A program made the position numbers and the translations under genes. A DNA stretch of 20,184 bases from a virus. The stretch lies in IMG/VR virus record IMGVR_UViG_3300030380_000254, positions 1-20,184 of that record; one strand, written 5' to 3'. The notes beneath the pieces were generated by a model that was given only the letters and a program-made list of their open reading frames with translations, was not told where the DNA came from and ran no database searches. Positions 1 through 6,482 of the stretch are shown in pieces (position 1 is the stretch's first letter; the number at the start of each line of letters is the position of its first letter).

Positions 1-587
1 ATGCCTGTGCCACCTGTAAACGTAAGTGTTTCACTATCTAAATCGATAGCCAGTGCGCCACCACTATCTGCTTGGAAGTCCAAGTCCTGTGCAGTAACCT
101 GTGAATCGACGTACGCTTTGATTGACTGTTGCGTTGCCAACGCTGTTGCGCTGTCGGATGCCATGTTGTCTTCATCGAGGATGTCAGTGACTGTGGTTGT
201 TGGCATGGCAAGACCGTCAATGGTTGCCGTACCATCCAAGTACAAGTCTTTGAACTGCTTGCTGCTTGCACCGAGGTCAATGTCGTTAGTAGTCGTGGGT
301 TCGATTACGCCGTCTTTGATAACAAGCTGCTCTACAGACGAACTTGATACGTCTACAGAAAACTCAATTTGATTGTTAGGGTTGTCAATTACAACTTTGT
401 TGAGGGGCGTAGTAACACCGGGGTCGCCAATCAAACCAATGACAGGACCTTCTGCCGCTGTGCCGTCGTGTTTATGACCCGATGTATTTACAAACGCTGC
501 AAGAACTTGGTCAAACTCATCGTTACTGTGAGCAGCGGTAATAACGTCGCCGTCAGTGAACGTGGATTGTCTGGTATATCCTGCCAT
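1..587 (-). CDS. Tail fibre protein, N-terminal part (runs off the window)
   Basis: An open frame of 195 codons starts at ATG 587 and reaches the left edge without a stop. A strong Shine-Dalgarno, GGAG, lies 7 bases upstream of the start. The first 45 residues carry a short signature, GHKHDGTAAEG, that I know from the N-termini of phage tail fibres. This is followed by Ser/Thr/Asp-rich beta-structured sequence (DIDLGASSKQFKDLYLDG), a pattern typical of fibre shaft repeats, and by LATQQSIKAYVDSQV, which looks like a short helical stretch before a chaperone or shaft region. Its place after the adaptor and gp10-like tail genes fits a receptor-binding fibre. The receptor-binding tip would lie outside the window, so host range cannot be judged. 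Confidence 0.8.
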   Translation of the reverse strand, partial: MAGYTRQSTFTDGDVITAAHSNDEFDQVLAAFVNTSGHKHDGTAAEGPVIGLIGDPGVTTPLNKVVIDNPNNQIEFSVDVSSSSVEQLVIKDGVIEPTTTNDIDLGASSKQFKDLYLDGTATIDGLAMPTTTVTDILDEDNMASDSATALATQQSIKAYVDSQVTAQDLDFQADSGGALAIDLDSETLTFTGGTG

Positions 588-590
588 TTA

Positions 591-1652
591 TTATCTCCTT
601 CCGCCCGGAGTGAACTCCAGTTGGTAGCCTTTCAATGAAATTGGTGCGGCTCCTGCCGTGTCGTCAAGTCGTACTGCAACTGTAAATCCACCACCTTCTA
701 CACTCTGACGCACAAGAGGTGTGCCTGACGAGCCATACACGGCTGTTGCATATGTTGATGATGGATTACCGTAGATAGCTACAGCAGCACCAGTATTCAG
801 AGGGTACTGACTTGGTTGTGGTGTTTCACTTGAATTAAAATCGTATCTGATACGAAAGTTTGAGTTCACCGCACCTTCGTTATCATAGTTCCAAATGATG
901 CGCTGCATCATCTTACGAATACCAGCATCACCCATCGTGTAGTCAGGACCTCGATAGATGGCTGATATGTTTGTCCCGTCAAACGTGCTTCCTGTTTCTT
1001 GTTTATAAACGTATCCGTCGTATCCGCCGTGAAGAACTGTTTCTACACCACTGATAAATCCAGAAGTACAATAGGCAGGTTTGATACCTCGTACATCTGC
1101 GTACTCCCAACCAACACCGCCATCAACACCAGCTTTGATAACTCCTAGCAAACCCGGAGATGACGTAGTACCCCCGCTATCATCAGGGAAGAACAAACGA
1201 TACTGAGACTTTGCTCGTATGACTACGCTAGAGATGCGGTCTTTGTCGATGTTGTCAAGACGCGGCTGTATCTGTTTAGAAATCGTGCCAAGTTCAACGT
1301 CACCGATTCTTTCTGTACCAGCAATCGTACGCAGTCCGTCTGGTGCAAGATAAATCAAATCACCTGATATCTCTTGAATACTGAAGCCATCAACACAACC
1401 GATGGCACGAGTAACAGGAACTACCACAAAGTCAGATGAACTAGAACCTGCAATTTTAAATATAGAATCCTCACAGAATACAAACAGGTTTTCACGAAAG
1501 ACCTTGATGCCTACGATAGGTTCGTCTACTTTTATGCTGCCTGCACCACTACCGCTAGTAAAGTTATCTTCATCAAATGGCACACTAAATATAAGTTCTT
1601 GTGGACTAGCAGACAAACTTAGGGTCAGCGGGTCTGCCAGATGCACTAACAT
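591..1652 (-). CDS. P22 gp10-like tail protein, C-terminal part (frameshifted)
   Basis: This frame continues the 152-residue N-terminal part encoded just upstream. Recognisable protein begins near base 1614 (SASPQELIFSVPFDEDNF) and includes GAGSIKVDEPIVGIKVFRENLFVF, followed by a beta-rich C-terminal half ending in KGYQLEFTPGGRR. The family closes the portal and adaptor channel and supports the tail needle or fibres in short-tailed phages. The given start, ATG 1652, is only the nearest possible one: the first dozen codons overlap the other frame and do not look like the family. The real protein was probably made from one continuous frame of about 500 residues from 2064 to 591. The stop lies 4 bases before the fibre start, with the fibre Shine-Dalgarno at the junction. 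Confidence 0.7.
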   Translation of the reverse strand: MLVHLADPLTLSLSASPQELIFSVPFDEDNFTSGSGAGSIKVDEPIVGIKVFRENLFVFCEDSIFKIAGSSSSDFVVVPVTRAIGCVDGFSIQEISGDLIYLAPDGLRTIAGTERIGDVELGTISKQIQPRLDNIDKDRISSVVIRAKSQYRLFFPDDSGGTTSSPGLLGVIKAGVDGGVGWEYADVRGIKPAYCTSGFISGVETVLHGGYDGYVYKQETGSTFDGTNISAIYRGPDYTMGDAGIRKMMQRIIWNYDNEGAVNSNFRIRYDFNSSETPQPSQYPLNTGAAVAIYGNPSSTYATAVYGSSGTPLVRQSVEGGGFTVAVRLDDTAGAAPISLKGYQLEFTPGGRR

Positions 1653-2064
1653 CTGTGACAGAAGAGTTATCGAAAACAGATGCAAGGTTTGCACCGTCTA
1701 CCATAATCATCTTATCTGTGCCATCAAAGTTAAAGTTTACAAAGTTGTATCTTCCTGCACTGGTGCGACCCGTATCTATGCTAGTATATCCGCTACCTGT
1801 GCTTTTAAATACAGACGTATCTTTTGCAACAATCGCTTGATTTTTGTATATGTGTACCCCAAGAATCGTACCTGTAGAACCGCCTACCTGATTAGAATCA
1901 AACTTAGTAAAGCCGTTGATACGACGGTAGCCACCGTTGATGTCTGGTTCGAAGTTTTGTAGCTGTAAAGCAGCACCGGGCGGAATAGAAAAGGTATCCT
2001 TATCTAATACCAAGCCACCACCCAGACGGACAACAAAAGGACTAAGAAGCGAGGTATCTGCCAT
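1606..2064 (-). CDS. P22 gp10-like tail protein, N-terminal part (truncated by frameshift)
   Basis: This 152-residue reading frame starts at ATG 2064, which shares its A with the TAA of the adaptor gene (TAATG). Residues 10-55 (LGGGLVLDKDTFSIPPGAAL, then NFEPDINGGYRRINGF) match the opening I associate with gp10-like tail stabilisation proteins. The protein stops at TAG 1606 after PADPKFVC, in the middle of its beta-rich domain. Family-like sequence resumes in the +1 frame a few bases later. From memory of related proteins, about ten residues that normally link the two halves appear to be missing. A small deletion that is not a multiple of three would explain both the loss and the frame change. 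Assembly error, a real mutation and frameshifting are all open. Confidence 0.7.
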   Translation of the reverse strand: MADTSLLSPFVVRLGGGLVLDKDTFSIPPGAALQLQNFEPDINGGYRRINGFTKFDSNQVGGSTGTILGVHIYKNQAIVAKDTSVFKSTGSGYTSIDTGRTSAGRYNFVNFNFDGTDKMIMVDGANLASVFDNSSVTDVSASGRPADPKFVC

Positions 2065-2726
2065 TAAACTGCTCTCATGTAGTCTTTCTTGTTAATTAGT
2101 TCGACTCTCATACGTGCAAGACCCGATTCGTAGTCTCGTGATGCAAGCTGCGAAAACTGTACATCTGAACGGAGCATGTGTGCAAAATATCTTGCACGAT
2201 TAACAATAACATCGTGAAAACGTTCTGGTATAACTGGTGTGTCTGTATTTGTAGCCATGTCTGAGGTTGTTTGATAGTAATAATAACGAACTGTGTAGGT
2301 AGCTACATCAGGAACAGGAGATAGTCCTATCTTATTGTCTGGTGTTTGATATACATACACTGGTAGACCCTGTGCATCTCCTGTTGGGTTTGTATCAATC
2401 TCATTAAAACGTTCTAAGTATTCTTCAAAAGATAAATACTGAAGAGTACGTTCTGCTGTTGATGCAGACTCTTGAATGGTAAAGCTATCATAGTCTATAG
2501 TTTTTGCATCCGCTGCACGGGAGTATTCTGCTTGTCCCGCTACAGTGGTAAGACTAAGATTTACAACTGTAAAGGGCCACTCTACTTCAGAGTTGATAAT
2601 GTCCCGCTGTGCTTTATTAATAAAATCCTTTACAGATGTTTGAATACCACGAGTCGTACTGACCGTGGTAATCTCCACTTCATTAATTTCGCGTAGGACA
2701 GCATTTATTAATTCAAGATAGGTCAT
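2064..2726 (-). CDS. Head-to-tail adaptor protein (P22 gp4 / tail tubular A-like)
   Basis: This 220-residue protein begins MTYLELINAVLREINE and has a helical first third (FINKAQRDIINSEVEWPF). A central beta region with Tyr-rich strands (YTVRYYYYQTT) follows, then a C-terminal helix pair with PERFHDVIVNRARYFAHM and an ASRDYESGLARM stretch. This layout is typical of the adaptor proteins that form a ring under the portal in short-tailed phages and allow tail attachment. It is encoded directly before the gp10-like tail protein, as expected. Its ATG overlaps the TGA of the upstream basic protein (ATGA), indicating translational coupling. The assignment rests on motif style and order, not on a database match. 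Confidence 0.75.
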   Translation of the reverse strand: MTYLELINAVLREINEVEITTVSTTRGIQTSVKDFINKAQRDIINSEVEWPFTVVNLSLTTVAGQAEYSRAADAKTIDYDSFTIQESASTAERTLQYLSFEEYLERFNEIDTNPTGDAQGLPVYVYQTPDNKIGLSPVPDVATYTVRYYYYQTTSDMATNTDTPVIPERFHDVIVNRARYFAHMLRSDVQFSQLASRDYESGLARMRVELINKKDYMRAV

Positions 2727-2983
2727 GTTACTCTTCTATGACGACGTACTTTTTTAGCAATCTTTTTGGGTTGTCTGGAGACTTGTTTACCTGCCTTAGT
2801 TGCTTTTCTTTTAGCACGGGTTGTTGCAGCGTACTCTTTCGCTGATAGGGACTTAATGGCCTTTTCAGGTAGATATCTTTCCCCGGTTGCTTTTGAACCC
2901 TGTGTCGACGGCTTACCACTTTTGGTACGCCACTTCTGTTTAGTCCATGCCTTCAAAGAGCGTTGGCTCTTCTTTAGTGCCAT
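2723..2983 (-). CDS. Small very basic protein with KPSTQG and GERYLP motifs
   Basis: This 86-residue protein is dominated by Lys and Arg (MALKKSQRSLKAWTKQKW, then GKPSTQGSKATGERYLP and SAKEYAATTRAKRKATKAG) and ends in a run of basic residues. I recognise the pattern as a small conserved protein common in marine phage genomes, of unknown role. Its charge suggests DNA or RNA binding, or a place in the virion interior, but that is inference. A strong Shine-Dalgarno (AAGGAG) lies 7 bases before the ATG. The start lies 44 bases inside the previous gene, and the end overlaps the adaptor gene by 4 bases. Confidence 0.85.
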   Translation of the reverse strand: MALKKSQRSLKAWTKQKWRTKSGKPSTQGSKATGERYLPEKAIKSLSAKEYAATTRAKRKATKAGKQVSRQPKKIAKKVRRHRRVT

Positions 2984-3197
2984 CTCTAGTCTCCTTGGTC
3001 AGCTTTACTAACGTTTCAAATCTTTCATTCGCCGAAGCATACTTCTCAACTGCTGCATCCATTTCTGCAAGCAGGTCTGGATGTTCTCCCAAAGCGACTG
3101 GATTGTTGAGGTAATTGCTGAGTACATATGTTGCATCTTTCATCTCCGCATGATATTTGAACAGTAAAGCATCGATGGCTAATTTAGATAAAGACAT
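2940..3197 (-). CDS. Small helical protein, unknown function
   Basis: This 85-residue protein begins MSLSKLAIDALLFKYHAEM. The ATG at 3197 is chosen because GGAG lies 6 bases upstream; a longer frame would need a TTG start with no ribosome site. The sequence predicts two or three amphipathic helices (DALLFKYHAEMKDATYVLSNYL and LLAEMDAAVEKYASANERFE), consistent with a small coiled-coil or helix-bundle protein. It overlaps the next basic protein gene by 44 bases in another frame, unusually long for this tightly packed region. It lies between a membrane-anchored protein and the adaptor gene, so a virion or assembly role is possible. No function is recognised. Confidence 0.75.
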   Translation of the reverse strand: MSLSKLAIDALLFKYHAEMKDATYVLSNYLNNPVALGEHPDLLAEMDAAVEKYASANERFETLVKLTKETRDGTKEEPTLFEGMD

Positions 3198-3227
3198 GTA
3201 TTTCTCCAAATACTTTAGTATACTGTT

Positions 3228-3698
3228 CTAACTAGAAGAAGTCAACACAACAACAAACGATATCACCATGAACGCAATCACTACTACTGCTAGGGCTGTT
3301 GCTTTTGCTGCTTGCCAAAACTCGTGTTCTTTACGAGCCTGTTCTATCTTTCGTCGTCTTTCTTCTTCTTTTGCTTCCTGTATTCGTTTAGCACGTTCAT
3401 TTACAATACCTGCCCACGTTCCGGGTCCAAATCTCATATCTACAAGGACAGAGACCTCACGTAGTTTTTCAGCCGCCAACTTCGCATCAATAACTTCTTG
3501 TGCAACAGAGTTTACACTAAAGGTGTCAACACCCGCTTTTTTGTTACGTGCTTTTTGGGCTTCGTGTTCCCCGCGAAACAAATCATCAATCTTACCTGCC
3601 ATCTCACCAATATCCTTGGCTGTATTGATGTTAGACTTGATGAAGTCTGTGGCCTGTTTTACGAGAGCGATTCCTGTTAGTACCTCTGCTACAACCAT
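3228..3698 (-). CDS. Conserved phage protein with C-terminal membrane segment
   Basis: This 156-residue protein starts MVVAEVLTGIALVKQATDFI with GGAG 6 bases before the ATG. It has a conserved-looking core (SVNSVAQEVIDAKLAAEKL, then LVDMRFGPGTWAGIVNERAK), a charged helical stretch rich in Glu, Arg and Lys (residues about 107-127), and a strongly hydrophobic segment at about 131-151 (ALAVVVIAFMVISFVVVL) that should span or insert into a membrane. I associate the VDMRFGPGTW core with marine phage genomes, but no function is established to my knowledge. Its layout resembles a tail-anchored cytoplasmic protein, or a minor virion protein contacting the membrane during DNA delivery. Both roles are inference. 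Confidence 0.8.
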   Translation of the reverse strand: MVVAEVLTGIALVKQATDFIKSNINTAKDIGEMAGKIDDLFRGEHEAQKARNKKAGVDTFSVNSVAQEVIDAKLAAEKLREVSVLVDMRFGPGTWAGIVNERAKRIQEAKEEERRRKIEQARKEHEFWQAAKATALAVVVIAFMVISFVVVLTSSS

Positions 3699-3701
3699 AA
3701 A

Positions 3702-3920
3702 TCACTCCACAATCTTTACAATATAGTTTTTACCGTCTGCACCCTTGCTAATTTCAACTGTTTTGTTTTCACAGGAGTATCGAACTGTGCCTGTATCCTT
3801 ATATAAATTTCGCTCTATGGTGCGTTTAGCCTTTAAACACCTCGATAACTGCTCATAGGCTGTATGCTCTGCTACGTGACCCGAAAGGTATAGTATTAAA
3901 GTTATGGTTTCAGTGACCAT
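3702..3920 (-). CDS. Small two-cysteine protein with hydrophobic N-terminus
   Basis: This 72-residue protein begins MVTETITLILYLSGHVAEHT and contains Cys28 and Cys50, which could form a disulfide if the protein is exported. The hydrophobic N-terminus lacks the usual positive charges of a signal peptide, so export is uncertain. The second half looks beta-rich (GTVRYSCENKTVEISKG). The start codon lies inside the last codons of the upstream membrane protein gene (11-base overlap in another frame). It shares its general build, a short hydrophobic start plus a few cysteines, with the 72-residue protein at 6177-6395. Function unknown; an envelope-located helper in lysis or superinfection exclusion is possible. 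Confidence 0.7.
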   Translation of the reverse strand: MVTETITLILYLSGHVAEHTAYEQLSRCLKAKRTIERNLYKDTGTVRYSCENKTVEISKGADGKNYIVKIVE

Positions 3921-4314
3921 TATTACCGTTTCTCATCTTCTCAAGACGGGCTTCTATGGCACTAATCCGTTTCTCATAGAACTCCAATGTTAGTTTCTGT
4001 TGTTGGTCGTGAGGTAATCGTCCTTCATCTGCCTGCACAGATAGTTCGTCTAACTGTTGTGCGAGGTGTTCGATTAGCATGAACTGCTCAGAGTCTGCTG
4101 GCAAACTTCCCATCTCACCTCTGGGCCACTTGATACGAAACTCCGTATTGTGGTCCACGTTTGACTTCATCATGGTAATGTTAGTCTCGATGGTGTTAAG
4201 ACGTTCTATAATTCCGAAGTATGCCCAAGTAGCAAGAGATGCTGCTGCAACCATGCTGATGATGTTGCGAAGTGGTAACGCAACTTCTGTATTCTCGCTT
4301 AATCTTGGGGCCAT
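3910..4314 (-). CDS. Membrane-anchored coiled-coil protein
   Basis: This 134-residue protein has one hydrophobic segment at about residues 16-34 (IISMVAAASLATWAYFGII). A distinctive conserved-looking stretch follows (TEFRIKWPRGEMGSLPADSE), then LIEHLAQQLDEL and a C-terminal charged helix likely to form a coiled coil (ISAIEARLEKMRNG). One membrane anchor followed by a soluble helical domain is compatible with a spanin-like, holin-regulator or tail-associated role. The gene lies just downstream of the lysozyme and a basic protein, which favours a link to lysis, but no motif proves this. The ATG shares one base with the upstream TAA (TAATG). Confidence 0.75.
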   Translation of the reverse strand: MAPRLSENTEVALPLRNIISMVAAASLATWAYFGIIERLNTIETNITMMKSNVDHNTEFRIKWPRGEMGSLPADSEQFMLIEHLAQQLDELSVQADEGRLPHDQQQKLTLEFYEKRISAIEARLEKMRNGNNGH

Positions 4315-4667
4315 TAGTTCTTATAACCGCCACCCGCTTTTTTGTAAGCAGAAGCCAGCATTTGGGCTTTTCTTGCTGACCATTGTCCCGGCCTGCCGCC
4401 TTTTCCGCCTGCCTTAATACGATTGAATATTCGTTTTCTCATTCCCGGCTTAGTATAGTTGCCAGCCTCATTAACTCGACTCTTGCTCTTCGTTTTAGGC
4501 TTCGACGATTTGCGAGTTTTTCCAACTTTCCCGCCTTTCGCTTTCTCTTCAACGCCGCTGATTTTGCCAGCGTTGGCTGTAGCATAGAAGACTTGTTCAC
4601 CCTTCTTTCCCCCGTAGGTACGTTTCATCGACTGCATAATGTCTTTACCTTTCTCTGTTAGGGGCAT
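4314..4667 (-). CDS. Small basic protein with two conserved segments
   Basis: The start is ATG 4667, with GGAG 7 bases upstream; a longer in-frame ORF from 4733 lies wholly in the lysozyme gene and lacks a ribosome site. The 117-residue protein has two segments joined by a Lys/Ser-rich linker. The first (residues 1-40) reads MPLTEKGKDIMQSMKRTYG then GEQVFYATANAGKISGV. The second (residues about 64-117) reads RVNEAGNYTKPGMRKRIFNR then GRPGQWSARKAQMLASAYKK. I know both segments as small protein types frequent in marine phage genomes, and here they seem fused in one chain. The second is very basic, suggesting nucleic-acid contact. The gene overlaps the lysozyme by 10 bases. Confidence 0.8.
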   Translation of the reverse strand: MPLTEKGKDIMQSMKRTYGGKKGEQVFYATANAGKISGVEEKAKGGKVGKTRKSSKPKTKSKSRVNEAGNYTKPGMRKRIFNRIKAGGKGGRPGQWSARKAQMLASAYKKAGGGYKN

Positions 4668-5149
4668 ACAAGTTCTCCAGTTTTCATAGCATTTGATAAA
4701 CGGACTGCACGTTGACCTACCTGATTTGCCCAACGCGAGTCGAGCATCTCGGTGGATGCGTCAACATAATTCCCGTTGTGGATTCCAACCCACATGTTTT
4801 TAAACTTACAGAGTCGAGGAACACCCATATTGAAGGCCATATCAAGTAAAACGCGAATACGTACATCGTCAAGTCGTTTAATACACTCGTGAGCATTGGA
4901 TAATTCTTTTTCTACAATATCTATGTCATTGGATAAAAGGAAACGAGCATTGGCTTCTGTTATACCCTGCTCGTATACTTCTGCTTTAAGCATGTTCATG
5001 AAAGCTAGTTCGCCATCTGTAATGCCACGGTCTTCAAGGTTCCTACCAACACCGATTGTGTCGATGCCAAGATGGTCTTGATAGACGTGCAGTTTTAAGC
5101 CCTCATGCAGAATTAACTGGTCGATAAGTGCTTCGCGGTTGTAGTTCAC
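4658..5149 (-). CDS. Phage lysozyme (endolysin), T4-type GH24 muramidase
   Basis: This 163-residue enzyme should cleave the beta-1,4 bond between N-acetylmuramic acid and N-acetylglucosamine in peptidoglycan, releasing progeny at the end of infection. The catalytic layout matches T4 lysozyme: Glu16 in LILHEGLKL, Asp25 in VYQDHLG and Thr31 in DTIGVGRNL. The 9- and 6-residue spacing is identical to the E11-D20-T26 triad. Later stretches (RVLLDMAFNMGVPRLCKFK and SRWANQVGQRAVRLSNAM) match the C-terminal helices of the family. No signal peptide is seen, so it needs a holin, which is encoded just upstream. The start is GTG 5149, overlapping the TGA of the 47-residue gene (GTGA), so translation is probably coupled. 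Confidence 0.95.
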   Translation of the reverse strand: MNYNREALIDQLILHEGLKLHVYQDHLGIDTIGVGRNLEDRGITDGELAFMNMLKAEVYEQGITEANARFLLSNDIDIVEKELSNAHECIKRLDDVRIRVLLDMAFNMGVPRLCKFKNMWVGIHNGNYVDASTEMLDSRWANQVGQRAVRLSNAMKTGELVCP

Positions 5150-5289
5150 TTGCTGTGTACTTTCTGTACTTCAAAAGAAGCCTTTTTAACAGCTCCCTTG
5201 TGAGGTTTGTAATCACCCTTCATAAGTTTGTAGCCTTTGCCGGACTTCATCCAGTGAAAACCTTTAGGTGCTTCTATCGCCTTTTTCAT
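5146..5289 (-). CDS. 47-residue basic miniprotein in the lysis cassette
   Basis: A short frame fills the gap between the small membrane protein and the lysozyme. It runs from ATG 5289 (TGCA-poor spacer, GGAG 6 to 7 bases upstream) to TGA 5146. The peptide begins MKKAIEAPKGFHWMKSGKGY and continues with KLMKGDYKPHKGAVKKASFE, with about a third of residues Lys or His. I associate the HWMKSGKGY...MKGDYKPHKGA pattern with many marine phage genomes. The 4-base GTGA overlap with the lysozyme gene and the exact fit to the gap support translation. Role unknown; the charge suggests binding to nucleic acid or membrane phosphate. It overlaps the end of the 69-residue membrane protein by one base. Confidence 0.8.
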   Translation of the reverse strand: MKKAIEAPKGFHWMKSGKGYKLMKGDYKPHKGAVKKASFEVQKVHSK

Positions 5290-5498
5290 TACTTACTCCT
5301 TGCTTCTCTACCTAAGTAAATACCATACACACCTGTCATAACACCCATTATAACAGATACAAATGCAGACTGCTGTGTTGTGGGGTCTTCTAGGTTCATA
5401 AACCACTCTGCACAACGCCATGACATCGCAACAGAAGCAATCATAGTTAGCTTGGCTGTAACATTAAACTGCAACCATCTTTTCCACCAATCAACCAT
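5289..5498 (-). CDS. Small two-TM membrane protein of the lysis cassette
   Basis: This 69-residue protein starts MVDWWKRWLQFNVTAKL and has two hydrophobic segments at about residues 14-34 and 44-64 (SVIMGVMTGVYGIYLG), with charged residues at both ends (WWKRW and GREARSK). Size and topology are those of a small holin or antiholin. It directly follows the three-TM holin gene, sharing one base of the stop/start (TAATG), and precedes the lysozyme. A second membrane protein beside a holin often tunes lysis timing, but that role is inferred from context only. Confidence 0.8.
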   Translation of the reverse strand: MVDWWKRWLQFNVTAKLTMIASVAMSWRCAEWFMNLEDPTTQQSAFVSVIMGVMTGVYGIYLGREARSK

Positions 5499-5893
5499 TA
5501 CTTAGTCAACTTCTTGTACTTTTCAAATGACCTCATTCCCCCCAGCCCCAACATGCCTAACAGAATAGTCATCAAGCTATCCATGTCAAATGCAGGATAT
5601 GCTACAGGTGAATGACCAAGATACGCTGTAATTACATCTGCTGACGGAAATATGAGAAAATGCGCCATTAACGCAATTCCACATGTCCAGCCAATAAAGG
5701 GTCTCCAACCAGCTACGAATATGTTTTTATGCTTGGCTTCTTCTGCGTTCACAGCCAACTGGCCTTTGGCTAGTTCCTGTGCGTGACGCTCTGCCATAGT
5801 AGCAATTTCGTGAGCTAGTTTATTTTTTTGGTCTTTATCTTCTACAAACTTACCAATAAGGTCGGTAGCAGGACCTATCAGACTTGCTAACAT
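5498..5893 (-). CDS. Holin, three-transmembrane superfamily
   Basis: This protein of 131 residues (133 if GTG 5899 is used) has the pattern of the three-TM holin family. It has a short hydrophobic N-terminus (MLASLIGPATDLIGKF), a charged helical region, then KNIFVAGWRPFIGWTCGIAL leading into a hydrophobic segment, and near the C-terminus MTILLGMLGLGGMRSFEKY. The AGWRPFIGW and LGLGGMRSFEK motifs are the ones I use to recognise the family. Such holins permeabilise the inner membrane and let the lysozyme reach the cell wall. ATG 5893 is chosen with GAGG about 5 bases upstream, but GTG 5899 also has AAGGA at a usable distance. It overlaps the 3' end of the upstream basic protein gene in another frame. 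Confidence 0.9.
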   Translation of the reverse strand: MLASLIGPATDLIGKFVEDKDQKNKLAHEIATMAERHAQELAKGQLAVNAEEAKHKNIFVAGWRPFIGWTCGIALMAHFLIFPSADVITAYLGHSPVAYPAFDMDSLMTILLGMLGLGGMRSFEKYKKLTK

Positions 5894-6177
5894 TTCCACC
5901 TCTTCCTTGCTTGACGCAAACGGCTGTTAGGATTCTTTGCAGCTTTAGGAAATTTCTTCATCTGCCCAGCAGACCTAGCACAAAAAGACTTACGCCGTTT
6001 AGCATCTTTGCTACCCGGCTTTACTTTTCCTGTTACTGCTGTTTTTAATTTAGAACCGGGGTTTGCCTTACGGTAGGCTTTGACCCCTGCTTCTGTCATG
6101 CCAGCACCTTTTTTGGTAGCCCTAAAGTTCTTCTTATTACGGGCTGGCATTTTATCTTGTTTACGTTTAGTAGCCAT
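5887..6177 (-). CDS. Small basic protein ending in RRKSFCARSAG...RWKC
   Basis: This 96-residue, highly basic protein has NPGSKLKTAVTGKVKPGSK in the middle and a C-terminal half reading AKRRKSFCARSAGQMKKFPK then NPNSRLRQARKRWKC. The two cysteines (in SFCAR and the terminal residue) and the regular basic spacing suggest a folded nucleic-acid-binding or virion-packaged peptide. I know this family from marine cyanophage and pelagic phage genomes, where it has no assigned function. The start shares one base with the upstream stop (TAATG), and the end overlaps the holin start. Confidence 0.85.
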   Translation of the reverse strand: MATKRKQDKMPARNKKNFRATKKGAGMTEAGVKAYRKANPGSKLKTAVTGKVKPGSKDAKRRKSFCARSAGQMKKFPKAAKNPNSRLRQARKRWKC

Positions 6178-6395
6178 TATGTTTGTATGCCCTTTTGGTC
6201 GTCAGTAACACAGGATGTTATTTTAAACACCATTGGCATTTTTTGACTTATCCACAAACCTATTAAATCTTCTGACATCTCTTCAATACGTGCCTTACAT
6301 CTTTCTTCAGTCTCGTAAGGACCTCGATTGTCTGTGATAGTCATACACATTTCTGTGTTAGCTATATGGCAAGCTATTATTACGGCTGTGAACAT
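6177..6395 (-). CDS. Small four-cysteine protein with hydrophobic N-terminus
   Basis: This 72-residue protein begins MFTAVIIACHIANTEMCMTI and carries Cys9, Cys17, Cys33 and Cys62. A charged central helix follows NRGPYETEERCKARIEEM. The short hydrophobic start could act as an export signal or weak membrane anchor, and the four cysteines could pair in the periplasm; both points are inference. It is the first gene after the promoter at 6422-6450, so it would lead the transcript carrying lysis and tail genes. The ribosome site before ATG 6395 is weak. Function unknown. Confidence 0.7.
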   Translation of the reverse strand: MFTAVIIACHIANTEMCMTITDNRGPYETEERCKARIEEMSEDLIGLWISQKMPMVFKITSCVTDDQKGIQT

Positions 6396-6421
6396 GGGGT
6401 TTATCCCGGCAGGGTTAGATG

Positions 6422-6450
6422 CTTATATCATAAAAAAAAGTGTACGTCAA
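6422..6450 (-). promoter_or_regulatory. Sigma70-type promoter for the lysis and tail block
   Basis: On the minus strand TTGACG (6450-6445) and TATAAG (6427-6422) are separated by exactly 17 bases. Each hexamer differs from consensus at one position. The spacer contains a run of eight T. Transcription would start near 6415, about 20 bases before the first codon of the 6177-6395 gene. The -35 box abuts the hairpin that follows the capsid block. Confidence 0.65.
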
Positions 6451-6470
6451 GGGGCAAGTTTCCCTGCCCC
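6451..6470 (-). terminator. Hairpin with GAAA tetraloop after the capsid block
   Basis: On the minus strand GGGGCAGG and CTTGCCCC form an 8-base-pair stem (one G-U) closed by a GAAA tetraloop. It begins 13 bases after the stop of the probable decoration gene. The T8 run lies about 11 bases beyond the stem rather than directly after it, so termination may be weak. It may instead protect the 3' end of the capsid mRNA. Confidence 0.55.
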
Positions 6471-6482
6471 CCGACAATATTA

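Noticed and set aside
1402-1962. Plus-strand ORF of 186 codons opposite the tail protein
   Set aside because: It is a shadow of the minus-strand tail gene; the peptide has no domain-like pattern and there is no plus-strand promoter or ribosome site.
3520-3545. TTGACA box on the minus strand as a promoter
   Set aside because: It lies inside a gene and no acceptable -10 box occurs at 16-18 bases.
3268-3726. Plus-strand ORF of 152 codons opposite the membrane-anchored protein
   Set aside because: It mirrors the codon pattern of a well-supported minus-strand gene, and its Ser/Arg/Phe-rich peptide is typical of antisense translation.
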